Positions 1 through 8,809 are shown, counted from the first letter of the stretch. The stretch is 55,952 nucleotides of DNA from CAZKVJ01 sp964556225 (GCA_964556225.1 CAZKVJ010000021.1:1-55952), one strand, 5' to 3'. Translations and numbers: made by a program. Notes: generated from the letters alone by a model not told the origin.

Positions 1-21
1 GTTCAAGTCCCCCCTCGCCCA
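1..21 (+). tRNA. 3' end of a tRNA (identity not determinable)
   Basis: The window opens inside a tRNA. Bases 2-8 (TTCAAGT) read as a T-loop, 9-13 (CCCCC) as the 3' half of the T-stem, 14-20 (CTCGCCC) as the 3' acceptor strand, and A21 as the discriminator. No CCA is encoded. The 5' acceptor strand should be GGGCGAG, outside the window. The anticodon is missing, so the amino acid cannot be named. Confidence 0.6.
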
Positions 22-316
22 CTCTCGCCGCACCCCAGCGGGGCCCCCGCCTTTCGGTGCGATCCTCCGCTGTGAGCGCGTGGAATCGCGCTCGAAGCGG
101 GCTGATCCGCTGTCAGGTTTGGCGCTGGGCCTCGAGGAACCCGAGGATCCACCGAGAGGCCCCCGGCGAGGAAGACGAGTGGCCGCCTCGAACCAGTCGA
201 TCCCGACCCGGCCGAACGACCCAACGCGACCAACGAACGCGCGGGCGGGGGAAGGAATGCGGGTCGGGGTGGGGACGTTGGGGGTGGTGACGCCGAACCC
301 CCCAAGGAGATCCGCC
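22..316. other. Intergenic stretch downstream of the tRNA
   Basis: About 295 bases without a convincing gene. A GC-rich palindrome at 38-50 (GCGGGG, C, CCCCGC) followed by CTTT may help terminate the tRNA transcript. An open frame in phase with the next gene runs back to 80, but its Arg/Pro-rich translation has no family character and I treat it as non-coding. The stretch ends in the ribosome binding site of the next gene. Confidence 0.5.
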
Positions 317-763
317 ATGGCTCGCTACGTCACCAAGGTCCACACCGACCGCTCCGCCCAGGACGTGTTCACGTACCTCGCCGACCTGCGCAACTTCGCC
401 GAGTGGGACCCTGGCGTGCGCCGGGTCGAGCAGGTCGTGGGTGACGGCGGCGGCCCCGACACGGTGTTCGACGTCAGCGTCGCCGGACCTGGCCGCCGAG
501 ACCTGACCCTGCGCTACCGCACCGTCGAGTACGACGCCCCTCGCGAGCTGCTCGTCATCGCCACCGACCGGTTCCTCACCTCCGAGGACCGCATCACCGT
601 GGACGAGACCCCCGACGGCACGATCGTCACCTATCACGCCGACCTGCGCCTGCGCGGCCTGCTGCGCATCGCCGACCCTGCCCTGCGCATGGTGTTCGGC
701 CGCATCGGCGACCGCGCCGCGGCCGGGCTGCGTCGGGCCCTCGACGGGCAGAAGGTGGCCTGA
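317..763 (+). CDS. SRPBCC (polyketide cyclase/dehydrase-like) family protein
   Basis: 148 residues, the usual size of a single START/SRPBCC lipid-binding fold. The N-terminus (MARYVTKVHTDRSAQDVFTY) and the following L-x-x-F-x-x-W-D pattern are typical of the family: a beta strand, an F-x-Y-L helix, then W-D-P near residue 30. Such proteins bind or modify hydrophobic ligands in the cytoplasm; the ligand cannot be read from sequence. The ATG was chosen because AAGGAGA at 304-310 lies six bases upstream and homology begins there; an in-frame upstream extension to 80 is Arg/Pro-rich. It ends three bases before the dehydrogenase at 767, so the two are probably co-translated, perhaps acting on the same lipid-like substrate (inference). 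Confidence 0.85.
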   Translation: MARYVTKVHTDRSAQDVFTYLADLRNFAEWDPGVRRVEQVVGDGGGPDTVFDVSVAGPGRRDLTLRYRTVEYDAPRELLVIATDRFLTSEDRITVDETPDGTIVTYHADLRLRGLLRIADPALRMVFGRIGDRAAAGLRRALDGQKVA

Positions 764-766
764 GCG

Positions 767-1783
767 ATGGGCGTGCCCGCACCGCTCGAGTGCGCCGTCG
801 ACACCCTGCTCGAGATTCCCGTCGTCACCAGCTTCACCCGGCTCGGGTACGACGTGCGCAGCCGGCTCGCCGGCTGGACGCCGCTGTCGGACTACGACCT
901 CACCGGCCGGGTGGTGCTGGTCACCGGCGCCACGTCGGGCCTCGGGTTGGCGGCCTCCGAGACGCTGGCCCGCTGCGGCGCGACCGTGATCCTCCTGGGG
1001 CGCGACCGGGCGAAGACGGAGAAGGTCCGCTCGACGCTGGCCGAGCGCACCGGCAGCGATCGCCTGTCGGTCGTCGTGGCCGACATGGGCGACCTCGACG
1101 CGGTGCGTGCCGCCGCCGACGAGGTCCTCGCCGCCCACGAGTCGCTCCATGTGCTGATCCACAACGCCGGCGCGCTCACCGCCGACCGGCGCAGCGCGCC
1201 CGACGGGACCGAGCTGACCGTCGCCAACCAGGTCGTGGGTCCGTTCCTGCTGACCAGCCTCCTCGCCGACCGGCTGCGCGCCTCGGCGCCAGCCCGGGTG
1301 ATCACCATGTCGTCCGGCGGCATGTACGCCAGCCCGCTCACGGTCGAGCACCTGGAGATGAGCACCGACGACTACCGGGGCGCAGAGCAGTACGCCCGGG
1401 CCAAGCGGGCGCAGGTGACGCTCAACGAGATGTGGGCCGAGCACTTCGCCGGGACGGGCGTCGTCGCCCACGCCGTGCACCCCGGTTGGGCCGACACGCC
1501 CGGCGTGGAGGCGTCGCTGCCCACGTTCCGCAAGATCGTCGGCCCGTTGCTGCGCACGCCGGACCAGGGGGCCGACACGCTGGTGTGGCTCGCGGCCGAC
1601 GACGGCGAGCCGCTGGCGACCACCGGGAGGTTCTGGCTGGATCGCCGTCCTCGCTCGGTCCACAAGCTGCCGTCCACCCGGCGCAGCGACACTCCAGAGC
1701 GCCGGGCCCGGCTGTGGGCATGGTGCGAGGAGCGCGCCGGTCAGCCGCGGCAGAACGCGGCGAGGTCGCGCGCCGTGTCGTAG
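767..1783 (+). CDS. Short-chain dehydrogenase/reductase (DHRS12-like)
   Basis: 338-residue NAD(P)-dependent oxidoreductase. The Rossmann glycine motif TGATSGLG is at residues 53-60, an NAG motif follows strand 4, and the catalytic Y-A-R-A-K is at Tyr209 to Lys213 with a serine-rich strand before it. The roughly 45-residue N-terminal extension ahead of the Rossmann fold resembles DHRS12/retinol-dehydrogenase-like members rather than the shortest classical SDRs. The gene starts three bases after the SRPBCC gene. Its 3' end overlaps by 43 bases the convergent esterase gene. Substrate unknown; the neighbours suggest lipid or hydrophobic ketone/alcohol metabolism. Confidence 0.88.
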   Translation: MGVPAPLECAVDTLLEIPVVTSFTRLGYDVRSRLAGWTPLSDYDLTGRVVLVTGATSGLGLAASETLARCGATVILLGRDRAKTEKVRSTLAERTGSDRLSVVVADMGDLDAVRAAADEVLAAHESLHVLIHNAGALTADRRSAPDGTELTVANQVVGPFLLTSLLADRLRASAPARVITMSSGGMYASPLTVEHLEMSTDDYRGAEQYARAKRAQVTLNEMWAEHFAGTGVVAHAVHPGWADTPGVEASLPTFRKIVGPLLRTPDQGADTLVWLAADDGEPLATTGRFWLDRRPRSVHKLPSTRRSDTPERRARLWAWCEERAGQPRQNAARSRAVS

Positions 1784-2772
1784 CTGATGTCCGGGCACAC
1801 GATCGGGAAGATCTCCGTGCCGTGCATCGTGCCCATCACCTGGCGGCAGCGGGCCGCGACGCCGGCGCTCAGCAGCAGCCGGTAGAACTCGATGCCTTCG
1901 TCGCGCAGCGGGTCGCACTCGTTGACGCTGATCATCGTGCGGGGCAGCCCGGCCACGTCGTCGACGGTGGCGAACCCGGGCCATGCCAGCGGGTCGCGCC
2001 GCTCGTAGGCGTCGATGCCGTAGCCCATCGCACCGCGGTTGTGGTGCAGGTCGAGCAGGATCCCGTTGTTCTCGATCGAGGACGGCAGGTGGTCCTGCGG
2101 CCAGCACCCGGCGATGTAGGGGCACAGCGCGTAGAGCCCGGTGATCAACCCGATGTCGCCGTCGCGCAGCAGCTTCATGCCGGTGGCGAGGGTGAGGTTG
2201 CCGCCGCCACTCTCGCCGGCGACGATGATCCGGGCGGGGTCGGCACCCAGCGTGGCGGCGTTGGCGTGCACCCACCGCAGCCCGGACACGCAGTCGTTCA
2301 GCCCGGCCGGGAACGGCGCCACCTCGGGGACGGACGACGGCTCGAGGGCGTTGCGGAAGTCGACCATGGCGACCACGAGGCCCTGGGTGGCGAGGATGCG
2401 GCCCCACGCCCGGTAGTTGCCGAGGTAGCACGACATCGACTGCATGCCGCCGCCGTGGATGTAGTACACGCAGGGCAGCGCCTCGTCGGTGTCCGGGCGG
2501 ATCACCCGCAGGTTGATCTCGTTGCCGTCCGGCTGCGAGGTGATGCGGTGCTCGGTGACGCGCAGCCCTGCCGACGGCGCCACCGTCTCGTCGTCGCACA
2601 TCTCCATCACTGCGACGACCATCTCCATGCGCTGCTGGCCCTCGGGCGATGCCACGTCGGCGAGCAGCTCCTCACGGCTGGCGACATCGCTCGCCGACGT
2701 CGTCGGCAGGCCGGCGAGGAGCGCCTTCAGCCGGGGGTCGAGGCGGCGGTCGGTGGTGGGGTCCTGGGGCAC
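1741..2772 (-). CDS. Alpha/beta hydrolase, hormone-sensitive-lipase (family IV) type esterase
   Basis: 343 residues. The oxyanion-hole motif HGGGM is at residues 106-110 and the nucleophile elbow G-E-S-G-G at 186-190 (Ser188). The acid Asp sits in an E-C-D-P-L-R-D-E-G segment and the catalytic His in M-H-G-T-E near the C-terminus. This layout defines the HSL/family IV carboxylesterases that cleave small acyl esters. The GTG start at 2772 is chosen over much longer upstream extensions because GAGGGAGG lies just before it; the extension would overlap a real gene. It follows the SDR gene 2844-3677 on the same strand, so the two may form an operon. Confidence 0.9.
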   Translation of the reverse strand: MPQDPTTDRRLDPRLKALLAGLPTTSASDVASREELLADVASPEGQQRMEMVVAVMEMCDDETVAPSAGLRVTEHRITSQPDGNEINLRVIRPDTDEALPCVYYIHGGGMQSMSCYLGNYRAWGRILATQGLVVAMVDFRNALEPSSVPEVAPFPAGLNDCVSGLRWVHANAATLGADPARIIVAGESGGGNLTLATGMKLLRDGDIGLITGLYALCPYIAGCWPQDHLPSSIENNGILLDLHHNRGAMGYGIDAYERRDPLAWPGFATVDDVAGLPRTMISVNECDPLRDEGIEFYRLLLSAGVAARCRQVMGTMHGTEIFPIVCPDISYDTARDLAAFCRG

Positions 2773-2843
2773 GGGAGCCTCCCTCGGTCGGGGCGAGGCC
2801 CGGAGTGTGCCACAGCCGGGCGACGGGCGAGCGTGGCGGCGGA

Positions 2844-3677
2844 TCAGCCGGCGGTGGGCGCCTCGGTGCCGTGGCCGACGAAGTCGTCCATCGACACGTT
2901 CACGCCGAACAGGTCCATCAGCCGGTCGAAGGCACGGGTCGGGAGCAGGCGCAGCACGGGCAGCAGCCGCAGGATCGGCGGCATCACCAGGACGGGCCGG
3001 TCGTGGGCGATGGCGCGGGCCATCTTCTCGGCCACCTTGTCCGGCTGCAGGATCGGCAGCAGCCACGGCACCCGGGTCTTCACACCGCGGAACATCCCGG
3101 TGTCGATGTAGTACGGGCACACCACCGTGGTCCGCACGTGCGAGCCCATCCGGTGCAGCTCGACTCGCAGCGACTCGTCGAAGCCGACCGCGGCGTGCTT
3201 GCTGGCCGAGTAGTCGCTCTGGCGGGAGACGCCGACGAGCCCGGCGGCGGACGCCACCGTGACCACGTGGCCCTGGTCGCGCTCGACCATGGCCGGCAGG
3301 AACTCCTTGGTCACCCAGTACAGGGCGAGCACGTTCACGCGGAACGTCTGCTCGATCTTCTCGGGCGGCAGCTCGACGAGGCGCATCCCGCTCACCACGC
3401 CGGCGTTGTTGACGACCACCGCCGGGTCGCCGATCTCGGCTCGCACCCGAGCGGCGACGCGAGCCACGCTCGCCCGGTCGGCCACGTCGCACGCGAAGCT
3501 CCACGCCTCGCCGTCGGGCAGGCGGCGGACCTCGTCGACCAGCGGGGCGAGGCGCGCCTCGTCGAGATCCCACAGGACGAGGTGCGCACCCCTCCGGGCG
3601 AGCTCGAGCGCCAGCAGGCGGCCGATGCCGCTCGCCGCTCCCGTCACGAGGCAGATCTGTCCGCGCACGTCGGTCAT
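2844..3677 (-). CDS. Short-chain dehydrogenase/reductase (classical/extended-lipid type)
   Basis: 277 residues. Cofactor motif TGAASGIG at residues 12-19, N-N-A-G at 90-93, and catalytic Y156-S-A-S-K160. The region after the active site (T-x-V-C-P-x-x-I-x-T-G-M-F) and the C-terminal hydrophobic stretch resemble retinol/hydroxysteroid-type SDRs. The ATG at 3677 places the first beta strand right at the N-terminus as expected, with AAGAG upstream; an upstream in-frame start adds 22 unconserved residues. It is 71 bases upstream of the esterase gene, so both may be transcribed together. The substrate is unknown; lipid or steroid-like alcohols are the usual guess. Confidence 0.88.
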   Translation of the reverse strand: MTDVRGQICLVTGAASGIGRLLALELARRGAHLVLWDLDEARLAPLVDEVRRLPDGEAWSFACDVADRASVARVAARVRAEIGDPAVVVNNAGVVSGMRLVELPPEKIEQTFRVNVLALYWVTKEFLPAMVERDQGHVVTVASAAGLVGVSRQSDYSASKHAAVGFDESLRVELHRMGSHVRTTVVCPYYIDTGMFRGVKTRVPWLLPILQPDKVAEKMARAIAHDRPVLVMPPILRLLPVLRLLPTRAFDRLMDLFGVNVSMDDFVGHGTEAPTAG

Positions 3678-3752
3678 GGCAGGACTCTTGCAGACGGGCC
3701 GAGGGGCCTGGACCGCCCTCAGGGGTTCCGGCGACGAGCGCAAGGTGGCGGC

Positions 3753-3758
3753 TACGGT
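3753..3758 (+). promoter_or_regulatory. Putative leaderless -10 hexamer (TACGGT) for the MscS gene
   Basis: TACGGT, matching TANNNT, ends 8 bases before the GTG start at 3767, and no Shine-Dalgarno sequence lies between. The transcript would begin at or next to the start codon. Confidence 0.5.
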
Positions 3759-3766
3759 CGCCCATC

Positions 3767-4732
3767 GTGCAGACGAGTCCCGATCCCGGGCTCACCGAGG
3801 CCTGCGGCGTCGACCCGAGCTGGTTCTGCGAGGCCGGCTGGAGCCTGACCCACAACGAGATGGTCGCCAAGGCCTTGGACTGGGTCGTGTCCAAGCCGCT
3901 CACCGCCGCCGTCATCGTCGTCGTAGCCTGGGTCGTCAATCGCCTGCTCCGACGGGCCGTCGGTCGCACCACCGTGCGCATCATGGGGAGCGAGAACCTG
4001 GCCGCAGCCACGTTCCAGCGTCTCGGGGTCAAGCCACCGACCGTCATCGCTCCGCACGTCGACGACCCGCGCTCGGACGCGCGTGCCAACACGATCGCCT
4101 CCGCGCTGCGCAGCACGGTGTCCGTGCTCGTGTGGTCGATCGCCGGGCTGATGGTGCTGGGAGTCTTCGAGATCGACCTGCGGCCCCTCCTGGCTGGCGC
4201 GGGCATCGCCGGGATCGCGCTCGGCTTCGGCGCCCAGAGCCTGGTGCGCGACTGCCTGAACGGGCTGTTCATCCTCATCGAGGACCAGTACGGCGTCGGC
4301 GACTCGGTGGACCTGGGCCTGGCGAGCGGCTCCGTCGAGGCCGTGACGCTGCGGGCGACGGTGGTGCGAGGTGTCGACGGCACCCAGTGGCACGTCCCCA
4401 ACGGGCAGATCCTGCGGGTCGGCAACTCGAGTCGGCAGTTCGCCAACGCGATCGTCGACGTGACCGTGGGGTATGGCACCGACCTCGACCGGGCGCAGGA
4501 CGCGTTGCGCGACGCAGCCGCCGCGGTGTGCGCCGATCCCGACGTCGCAGAGCAGGTGCTCGCCGAGCCGGTGGTGTTGGGCGTCGACCGGCTCGGTGCC
4601 GACGGACCGGTGCTGCGGGTCTCGGTGCGGGTCAGCGCCGGCTCGCAGGTGGCCGTGGCCCGCCGCCTGCGCCGGGCAGCCAAGGAAGCCCTCGATGCTG
4701 CCGGCGTCGTGTGGCCCGGCCCCTCCGACTGA
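3767..4732 (+). CDS. Mechanosensitive ion channel, MscS family
   Basis: 321 residues. Hydrophobic segments lie at about 44-62 and 117-135, followed by the glycine/alanine-rich pore helix characteristic of MscS TM3 (about 139-160, with A-G-I-A-G-I-A-L-G-F-G-A-Q). Then comes the beta domain with F-I-L-I-E-D-Q-Y-x-V-G-D and a C-terminal alpha/beta vestibule domain. Such channels open under membrane tension and release solutes during hypo-osmotic shock. The N-terminus carries Cys13 and Cys21 before TM1, of no known role. The GTG start is supported by the TANNNT hexamer 8 bases upstream. Monocistronic, between divergent and convergent neighbours. Confidence 0.92.
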   Translation: MQTSPDPGLTEACGVDPSWFCEAGWSLTHNEMVAKALDWVVSKPLTAAVIVVVAWVVNRLLRRAVGRTTVRIMGSENLAAATFQRLGVKPPTVIAPHVDDPRSDARANTIASALRSTVSVLVWSIAGLMVLGVFEIDLRPLLAGAGIAGIALGFGAQSLVRDCLNGLFILIEDQYGVGDSVDLGLASGSVEAVTLRATVVRGVDGTQWHVPNGQILRVGNSSRQFANAIVDVTVGYGTDLDRAQDALRDAAAAVCADPDVAEQVLAEPVVLGVDRLGADGPVLRVSVRVSAGSQVAVARRLRRAAKEALDAAGVVWPGPSD

Positions 4733-4750
4733 ACGAACGGGAATGGGGGG

Positions 4751-6778
4751 TCAGGAGAGGTGCTCGGTGGACCAGTTCGTCGCGCCGTCGGTGCTGTTCG
4801 CCTGGAGCTCGCGCTCGATGAGGTAGCGCTCGAACGCCGGCGTGGGCAGCGCGGCGGCGTAGAGGTGGCCGGCCTGGCGCGGGCAGCCGAGCGCCAGCAG
4901 CGCGTCGGCCTGCATCGCCGTCTCGATGCCCTCCGCCGTGATCGACAGCCCGAGCTCCCGAACGAGCGCAACGATGCTGCGCACGATCGCCCGATCGTGG
5001 GGGTGGGTCGTGATCCCCTCGATGGTCTCTCGATCGATGCGGACCTCGTCGAGGGGGAGCCGGCGCAGCAGCGTGATCGCCGATGCGCCTCGACCGAAGT
5101 TGTCGAGCCCGATGTGCACGCCCTCGGCCCGCAGCGTCGCCAGCGCGCCGGCGGCCCGGGGCACGTCGTCGAGGACCAGCTGCTCGGTGATGTCGAGCGT
5201 CAGCAGCTCGACCGGGATGCCCGCCACGAGCTCGCGGACCAGGTCGGGCTCCCACGCCCGTCCGGCCGGGCGGGGGGAGAGGTTGACGCGGAAGCGGAAC
5301 CCGTCGGGCAGACCGAGCGCTCCTAGGCGGCGGATCGCCGGGCGGGCCTGGCTGACCACCATCTGCTGCAGCCGGGGCAGCACGCCGACGTCCCTCGCCA
5401 GGCCGATGAACGATGCCGCCGGCAACGTGGTGCCGTCCCGGCGGAGCCAGCGCGCCAGCACCTCGGCACCGACGACGCGGCCGCTTGCGGCGTCGACCTC
5501 GGGCTGGAAGAACGGCACGATCTCGCCGTGGTCGAGCGCGCGGCGCAGCGCCTGCTCGTCGTCCACCCGCCGGGCCAGGCGCTCGCGGAGCTGGTCGTCG
5601 AAGGCCTGCCAGCGGTTGCGCCCCGTGGCCTTCGCCCGGTGCAGGGCCGCGTTCGCGCTGCGAACCAGCTCCGGGCCAGTGGTGCCGTGGGTCGGGCCGA
5701 CGGCCAGGCCCATGCTGGTGCTGGTGGAGACCTCGCGGCCCTCCAGGTGGATGGGCTCGGCGATGGCCCGAGCGATGCGACCTGCCACGGCATCGAGCTC
5801 CGTCGGGCATTCGACGCGGGGCAGCACGACGAGGATCTCGTCGCCGCCCAGCCGGCCGGCCACGGCGTCGAGGGGCAGCACCCGCTGGAGCCGGTCGGAC
5901 ACCACCTGGAGCAGGACGTCACCGGCGCGGTGCCCGAGACCGTCGTTGATGGCTTTGAAGCGGTCGAGGTCGAGGTACACGATGCCGACGCGGTGACCGC
6001 CGTCGATCGCGTCGGCGAGGACCCGGTCCAGGAAGGTCAGCACGCCGCGCCGGTTCGGCAGGTCGGTCAGCGGATCGTGGGTGGCCTGGTGCTGGAGCTG
6101 CGCGTTGGCGGCGGCCAGCTGCTGGCGCTCGTCCTCGAGCCGCTCGACCAGCTCGTCGGTGCGGTGACGCAACCGAACGGCGGCGATGGCGTCGCGGTGC
6201 ACGAGCTGGTGCAGCGTCAGGCTGACGAAGAACCACGCCCATGCCGCGCCGAGCACACCCACACCGACGTCGGTCGGGTTCGACATCAGCCCGATGGAGA
6301 CGCACGACAGCAGCGACAGCTGGAACGTCAAGAACAGCAGCCGGCTCGGTGCGGCGAGGATCACGTTCACGAGGCTCGCCGCGAACGGGAACAGCAGGAA
6401 CAGGAACGTCGGGCCGTCGTCGCGGACCTCCATCAGGAACGTCGGCCAGCCCCACAGCGCTCCGGAGGCCACGGCCGTGGCGAGCACCGTGGACAGGCGG
6501 CGCCGTGGCGTGCCCTCGGCAGTCGGTTGGAAGTAGGTGCGCAGCGACAGCGACGACAGCACCGTGGCCATGGCTCCCCAGGCGATCCACACGGCCAAGC
6601 CGCTCGGCGAGGTCTCCCCGGCGAAGAACAGCGCCAGTGCCACGGTGACCGGCCACGACAGGAGTCCGATCTGCATGGCGTGGCGGACGGCGAGGTCGAG
6701 TGTCTCGTCGCGCTCGCTCCACTGCGGCGCCGGCGGCGCGTCAGCGCTCGGCGCGCTCGGGGGGATCGGTTCCGCCAT
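4751..6778 (-). CDS. Membrane GGDEF-EAL protein with degenerate EAL domain
   Basis: 675 residues. Six hydrophobic segments (about 35-53, 60-78, 96-114, 124-142, 147-165, 171-192) form a membrane sensor, followed by a short coiled coil (205-230). The GGDEF domain is at 235-395 with signature G-G-D-E-I at 311-315. The EAL domain is at 410-655 with E-V-L instead of E-A-L at 439-441. The usual D-D-F-G is L-D-N-F-G here (Asn560), and the late Gln before Gly in the Q-G-x-L motif is Ala636. GGDEF domains make c-di-GMP and EAL domains hydrolyse it; the diguanylate cyclase core looks intact while the phosphodiesterase centre looks impaired. The ATG at 6778 is preferred; the frame stays open far upstream across gluQ. 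Divergent from gluQ with 23 bases between them. Confidence 0.9.
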   Translation of the reverse strand: MAEPIPPSAPSADAPPAPQWSERDETLDLAVRHAMQIGLLSWPVTVALALFFAGETSPSGLAVWIAWGAMATVLSSLSLRTYFQPTAEGTPRRRLSTVLATAVASGALWGWPTFLMEVRDDGPTFLFLLFPFAASLVNVILAAPSRLLFLTFQLSLLSCVSIGLMSNPTDVGVGVLGAAWAWFFVSLTLHQLVHRDAIAAVRLRHRTDELVERLEDERQQLAAANAQLQHQATHDPLTDLPNRRGVLTFLDRVLADAIDGGHRVGIVYLDLDRFKAINDGLGHRAGDVLLQVVSDRLQRVLPLDAVAGRLGGDEILVVLPRVECPTELDAVAGRIARAIAEPIHLEGREVSTSTSMGLAVGPTHGTTGPELVRSANAALHRAKATGRNRWQAFDDQLRERLARRVDDEQALRRALDHGEIVPFFQPEVDAASGRVVGAEVLARWLRRDGTTLPAASFIGLARDVGVLPRLQQMVVSQARPAIRRLGALGLPDGFRFRVNLSPRPAGRAWEPDLVRELVAGIPVELLTLDITEQLVLDDVPRAAGALATLRAEGVHIGLDNFGRGASAITLLRRLPLDEVRIDRETIEGITTHPHDRAIVRSIVALVRELGLSITAEGIETAMQADALLALGCPRQAGHLYAAALPTPAFERYLIERELQANSTDGATNWSTEHLS

Positions 6779-6801
6779 GGTCACCTGTATCGGTCGGCAG
6801 A

Positions 6802-7752
6802 ATGGCCACCGTGAGCGTGACCGGGCGATTCGCACCGTCGCCGACCGGACCGCTCCACCTGGGCAACCTGCGCACCGCGCTGGTGGCGTGGCTCTCTGCC
6901 CGGGCGCAGGGTGGCCGGTTCCTGGTGCGGATCGAGGACCTCGATCCGGCAGCGGCGCGCCTTGGCTTCGAGCAGGCGCAGCTCGACGACCTGGCCGCGA
7001 TCGGCCTGGACTGGGACGGCGAGGTCGTCCGCCAGAGCGAGCGGTTCGACCGCTACGAGGCGGCACTGGACCGGCTGGACGCCATGGACCTGCTGTACCC
7101 CTGCTTCTGTTCACGCCGCGAGGTGCGCGAGGCGGCCGCCGCACCGCACGGGTTCCTGCCCGACGGGTTCTACCCGGGCACCTGCCGTGACCTCGACGGG
7201 GCCGAGCGGGCGGCTCGCTGGGCGGCGGGCCGTCACCCGGCGATGCGCCTGCGGGGTGGTGGGGCGGTGGTCGCGGTCGACGACGTGCTGGCCGGCCGGG
7301 TGGAGGGCGTGGTCGACGACCTGGTGCTGCGTCGCAACGATGGCGTGCCTGCGTACAACCTGGCCGTGGTGGTCGACGACGCCGCCCAGGGCGTGACCGA
7401 GGTGGTGCGCGGCGGCGACCTGCTCGCCGGCACACCCCGCCAGGTGCATCTCCAGCACCTGCTCGGGCTCCCCACCCCGAGCTACCTGCACGTCCCGCTG
7501 GCGTTGGGTGCCGACGGGTCCCGGCTGGCCAAGCGCCACGGGGCGGTGACGCTGGCCGACCTCGCTGCCCAGGGCGTGCGTCCGGGGGAGGTGCTGGCCT
7601 TCCTGGCCGCCAGCCTGGGCCTGGCACGACCCGACGAGAGGGTGCGCGCCGCCGAGCTCATCGACCGCTTCGACCCGGCCGCGCTGCCCCGCGACCCATG
7701 GGTCGTGCCCGAGGGACCGGCGTGCCACCGCTCACCGGGACCACCCCGGTAG
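6802..7752 (+). CDS. gluQ: Glutamyl-Q tRNA(Asp) synthetase (GluQRS-like)
   Basis: 316 residues: the length of a catalytic-core-only GluRS paralogue that lacks the anticodon-binding domain. The class I signature HLGN is at residues 19-22, C-F-C and a later Y-P-G-T-C form the zinc site seen in GluQRS, and the R-L-A-K-R-H-G-A segment replaces KMSKS. These enzymes attach glutamate to queuosine in the wobble position of tRNA-Asp. Full GltX would be about 470-490 residues, so that is unlikely. The ATG is chosen because family homology (V-T-G-R-F-A-P-S-P-T-G) begins four residues later. The stop codon TAG (7750-7752) forms the start of the TAGCAT hexamer for the next gene. Confidence 0.88.
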   Translation: MATVSVTGRFAPSPTGPLHLGNLRTALVAWLSARAQGGRFLVRIEDLDPAAARLGFEQAQLDDLAAIGLDWDGEVVRQSERFDRYEAALDRLDAMDLLYPCFCSRREVREAAAAPHGFLPDGFYPGTCRDLDGAERAARWAAGRHPAMRLRGGGAVVAVDDVLAGRVEGVVDDLVLRRNDGVPAYNLAVVVDDAAQGVTEVVRGGDLLAGTPRQVHLQHLLGLPTPSYLHVPLALGADGSRLAKRHGAVTLADLAAQGVRPGEVLAFLAASLGLARPDERVRAAELIDRFDPAALPRDPWVVPEGPACHRSPGPPR

Positions 7753-7755
7753 CAT
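7750..7755 (+). promoter_or_regulatory. Putative -10 hexamer (TAGCAT) for the L,D-transpeptidase gene
   Basis: TAGCAT matches TANNNT and lies 27 bases before the GTG at 7783, giving a short leader. Its first three bases are the stop codon of gluQ. Confidence 0.4.
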
Positions 7756-7782
7756 CGTGCGGAAGCGGGCGCCGACTCCGGG

Positions 7783-8787
7783 GTGGTCCATTTCGTGAGA
7801 GCTGATCGCAAGCGAGCTGCAGCGCTGGCCGGCGCGCTGGCCGCGCTCGTCGGGCTGTCGGCGTGCTCGGCCGGCGGTGCCGGCGACGGTGTGGCCGAGG
7901 CGGCCCGGCGCCCGGACGTGTCGTTGTCACCGTCGATCGGATCCTCCGAGGCCACCGACGCTGCGGCGACCACGTCGTCGACGCTGCCCGAGACCACGCT
8001 CCCGGCCACCACGGTGCCGCCGACCACCGAGTCCCCGACCACCCTGGCGCCCGAGACGTCGCCACCGACCACGGCCCCACCGCAGACGACGATCCCCGCC
8101 GACGTCATCCCGGTGCCGAAGGCGGCGGTGCCGATCCAGCCGGTCGGTTCCGCCAGCGGTGAGGCGACCAGCGCGCTCCAGCGGCGTCTGATCGAGCTCG
8201 GGTTCTGGGTCAGCGCCGTCGACGGTCAGTACGGGCTCACCACTCGCCAGGCGGTCATGGCGTTCCAGAAGTACGCCCGGCTCGACGCCACCGGCTCGGT
8301 CGACCCAGTCACGGCCATGTACCTGACGGAGATCACGGAGCGGGCCAGGGCCACCAACGGCGAAGGGGACATGGTCGAGGTCGACAAGACCCGCCAGCTT
8401 CTGTTCATCGTCCAGGACGGCCTGACGATCTGGGTCATCAACACCTCGACCGGCAGCGGCAAGGCGTACAGCGAGGTCAACAAGAACGACCCGACCAAGA
8501 TCGAGACCGGCGACAGCCTCACCCGCAGCGGCACGTTCGACGTCTACCGCGAGCGCCCGGAGGGTTGGTGGGAGGGCGACCTCGGTGAGATCTACCGCCC
8601 GAAGTACTTCAGTGGCGGCCAGGCCATCCACGGCAGCAACAGCATCCCGAACTATCCGGCCTCGCACGGGTGCGTGCGGGTGTCGGTCCCGGCGATGGAC
8701 ATGATCTGGGGCTCCGGCCTCGTGCCACGTGGCACCACGGTGTGGGTGCACGGCGAGGATCCGCCCGTCGTCCCCCTCCCCGCCTGA
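7783..8787 (+). CDS. L,D-transpeptidase lipoprotein with peptidoglycan-binding domain
   Basis: 334 residues. A lipoprotein signal peptide ends in the lipobox L-S-A-C (Cys28), then a Thr/Pro/Ser-rich wall-spanning linker (about 40-110), a PG_binding_1 domain (about 125-180, with A-L-Q-R-R-L-x-x-L-G-F-W) and a C-terminal YkuD catalytic domain. The nucleophile motif S-H-G-C-V-R-V-S has Cys297 and His295. L,D-transpeptidases form 3-3 peptidoglycan crosslinks or attach proteins outside the membrane. Start choice is uncertain: GTG 7783 or the in-frame GTG 7795; both leave a functional signal peptide. Monocistronic, convergent with the MBL-Rieske gene. Confidence 0.92.
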   Translation: MVHFVRADRKRAAALAGALAALVGLSACSAGGAGDGVAEAARRPDVSLSPSIGSSEATDAAATTSSTLPETTLPATTVPPTTESPTTLAPETSPPTTAPPQTTIPADVIPVPKAAVPIQPVGSASGEATSALQRRLIELGFWVSAVDGQYGLTTRQAVMAFQKYARLDATGSVDPVTAMYLTEITERARATNGEGDMVEVDKTRQLLFIVQDGLTIWVINTSTGSGKAYSEVNKNDPTKIETGDSLTRSGTFDVYRERPEGWWEGDLGEIYRPKYFSGGQAIHGSNSIPNYPASHGCVRVSVPAMDMIWGSGLVPRGTTVWVHGEDPPVVPLPA

Positions 8788-8809
8788 TCCTTGGTGGAAC
8801 GGACAGAGG

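Noticed and set aside
22..316. Extension of the SRPBCC gene to an upstream start at 80
   Set aside because: The extra 79 residues are Arg/Pro-rich and unlike the family, while a good ribosome binding site precedes 317.
113..2599. Very long open frame on the minus strand opposite the SRPBCC and SDR genes
   Set aside because: High GC leaves antisense frames open. Its translation is an Arg/Gly/His-rich mixture with no family features and overlaps well-supported genes on the other strand.
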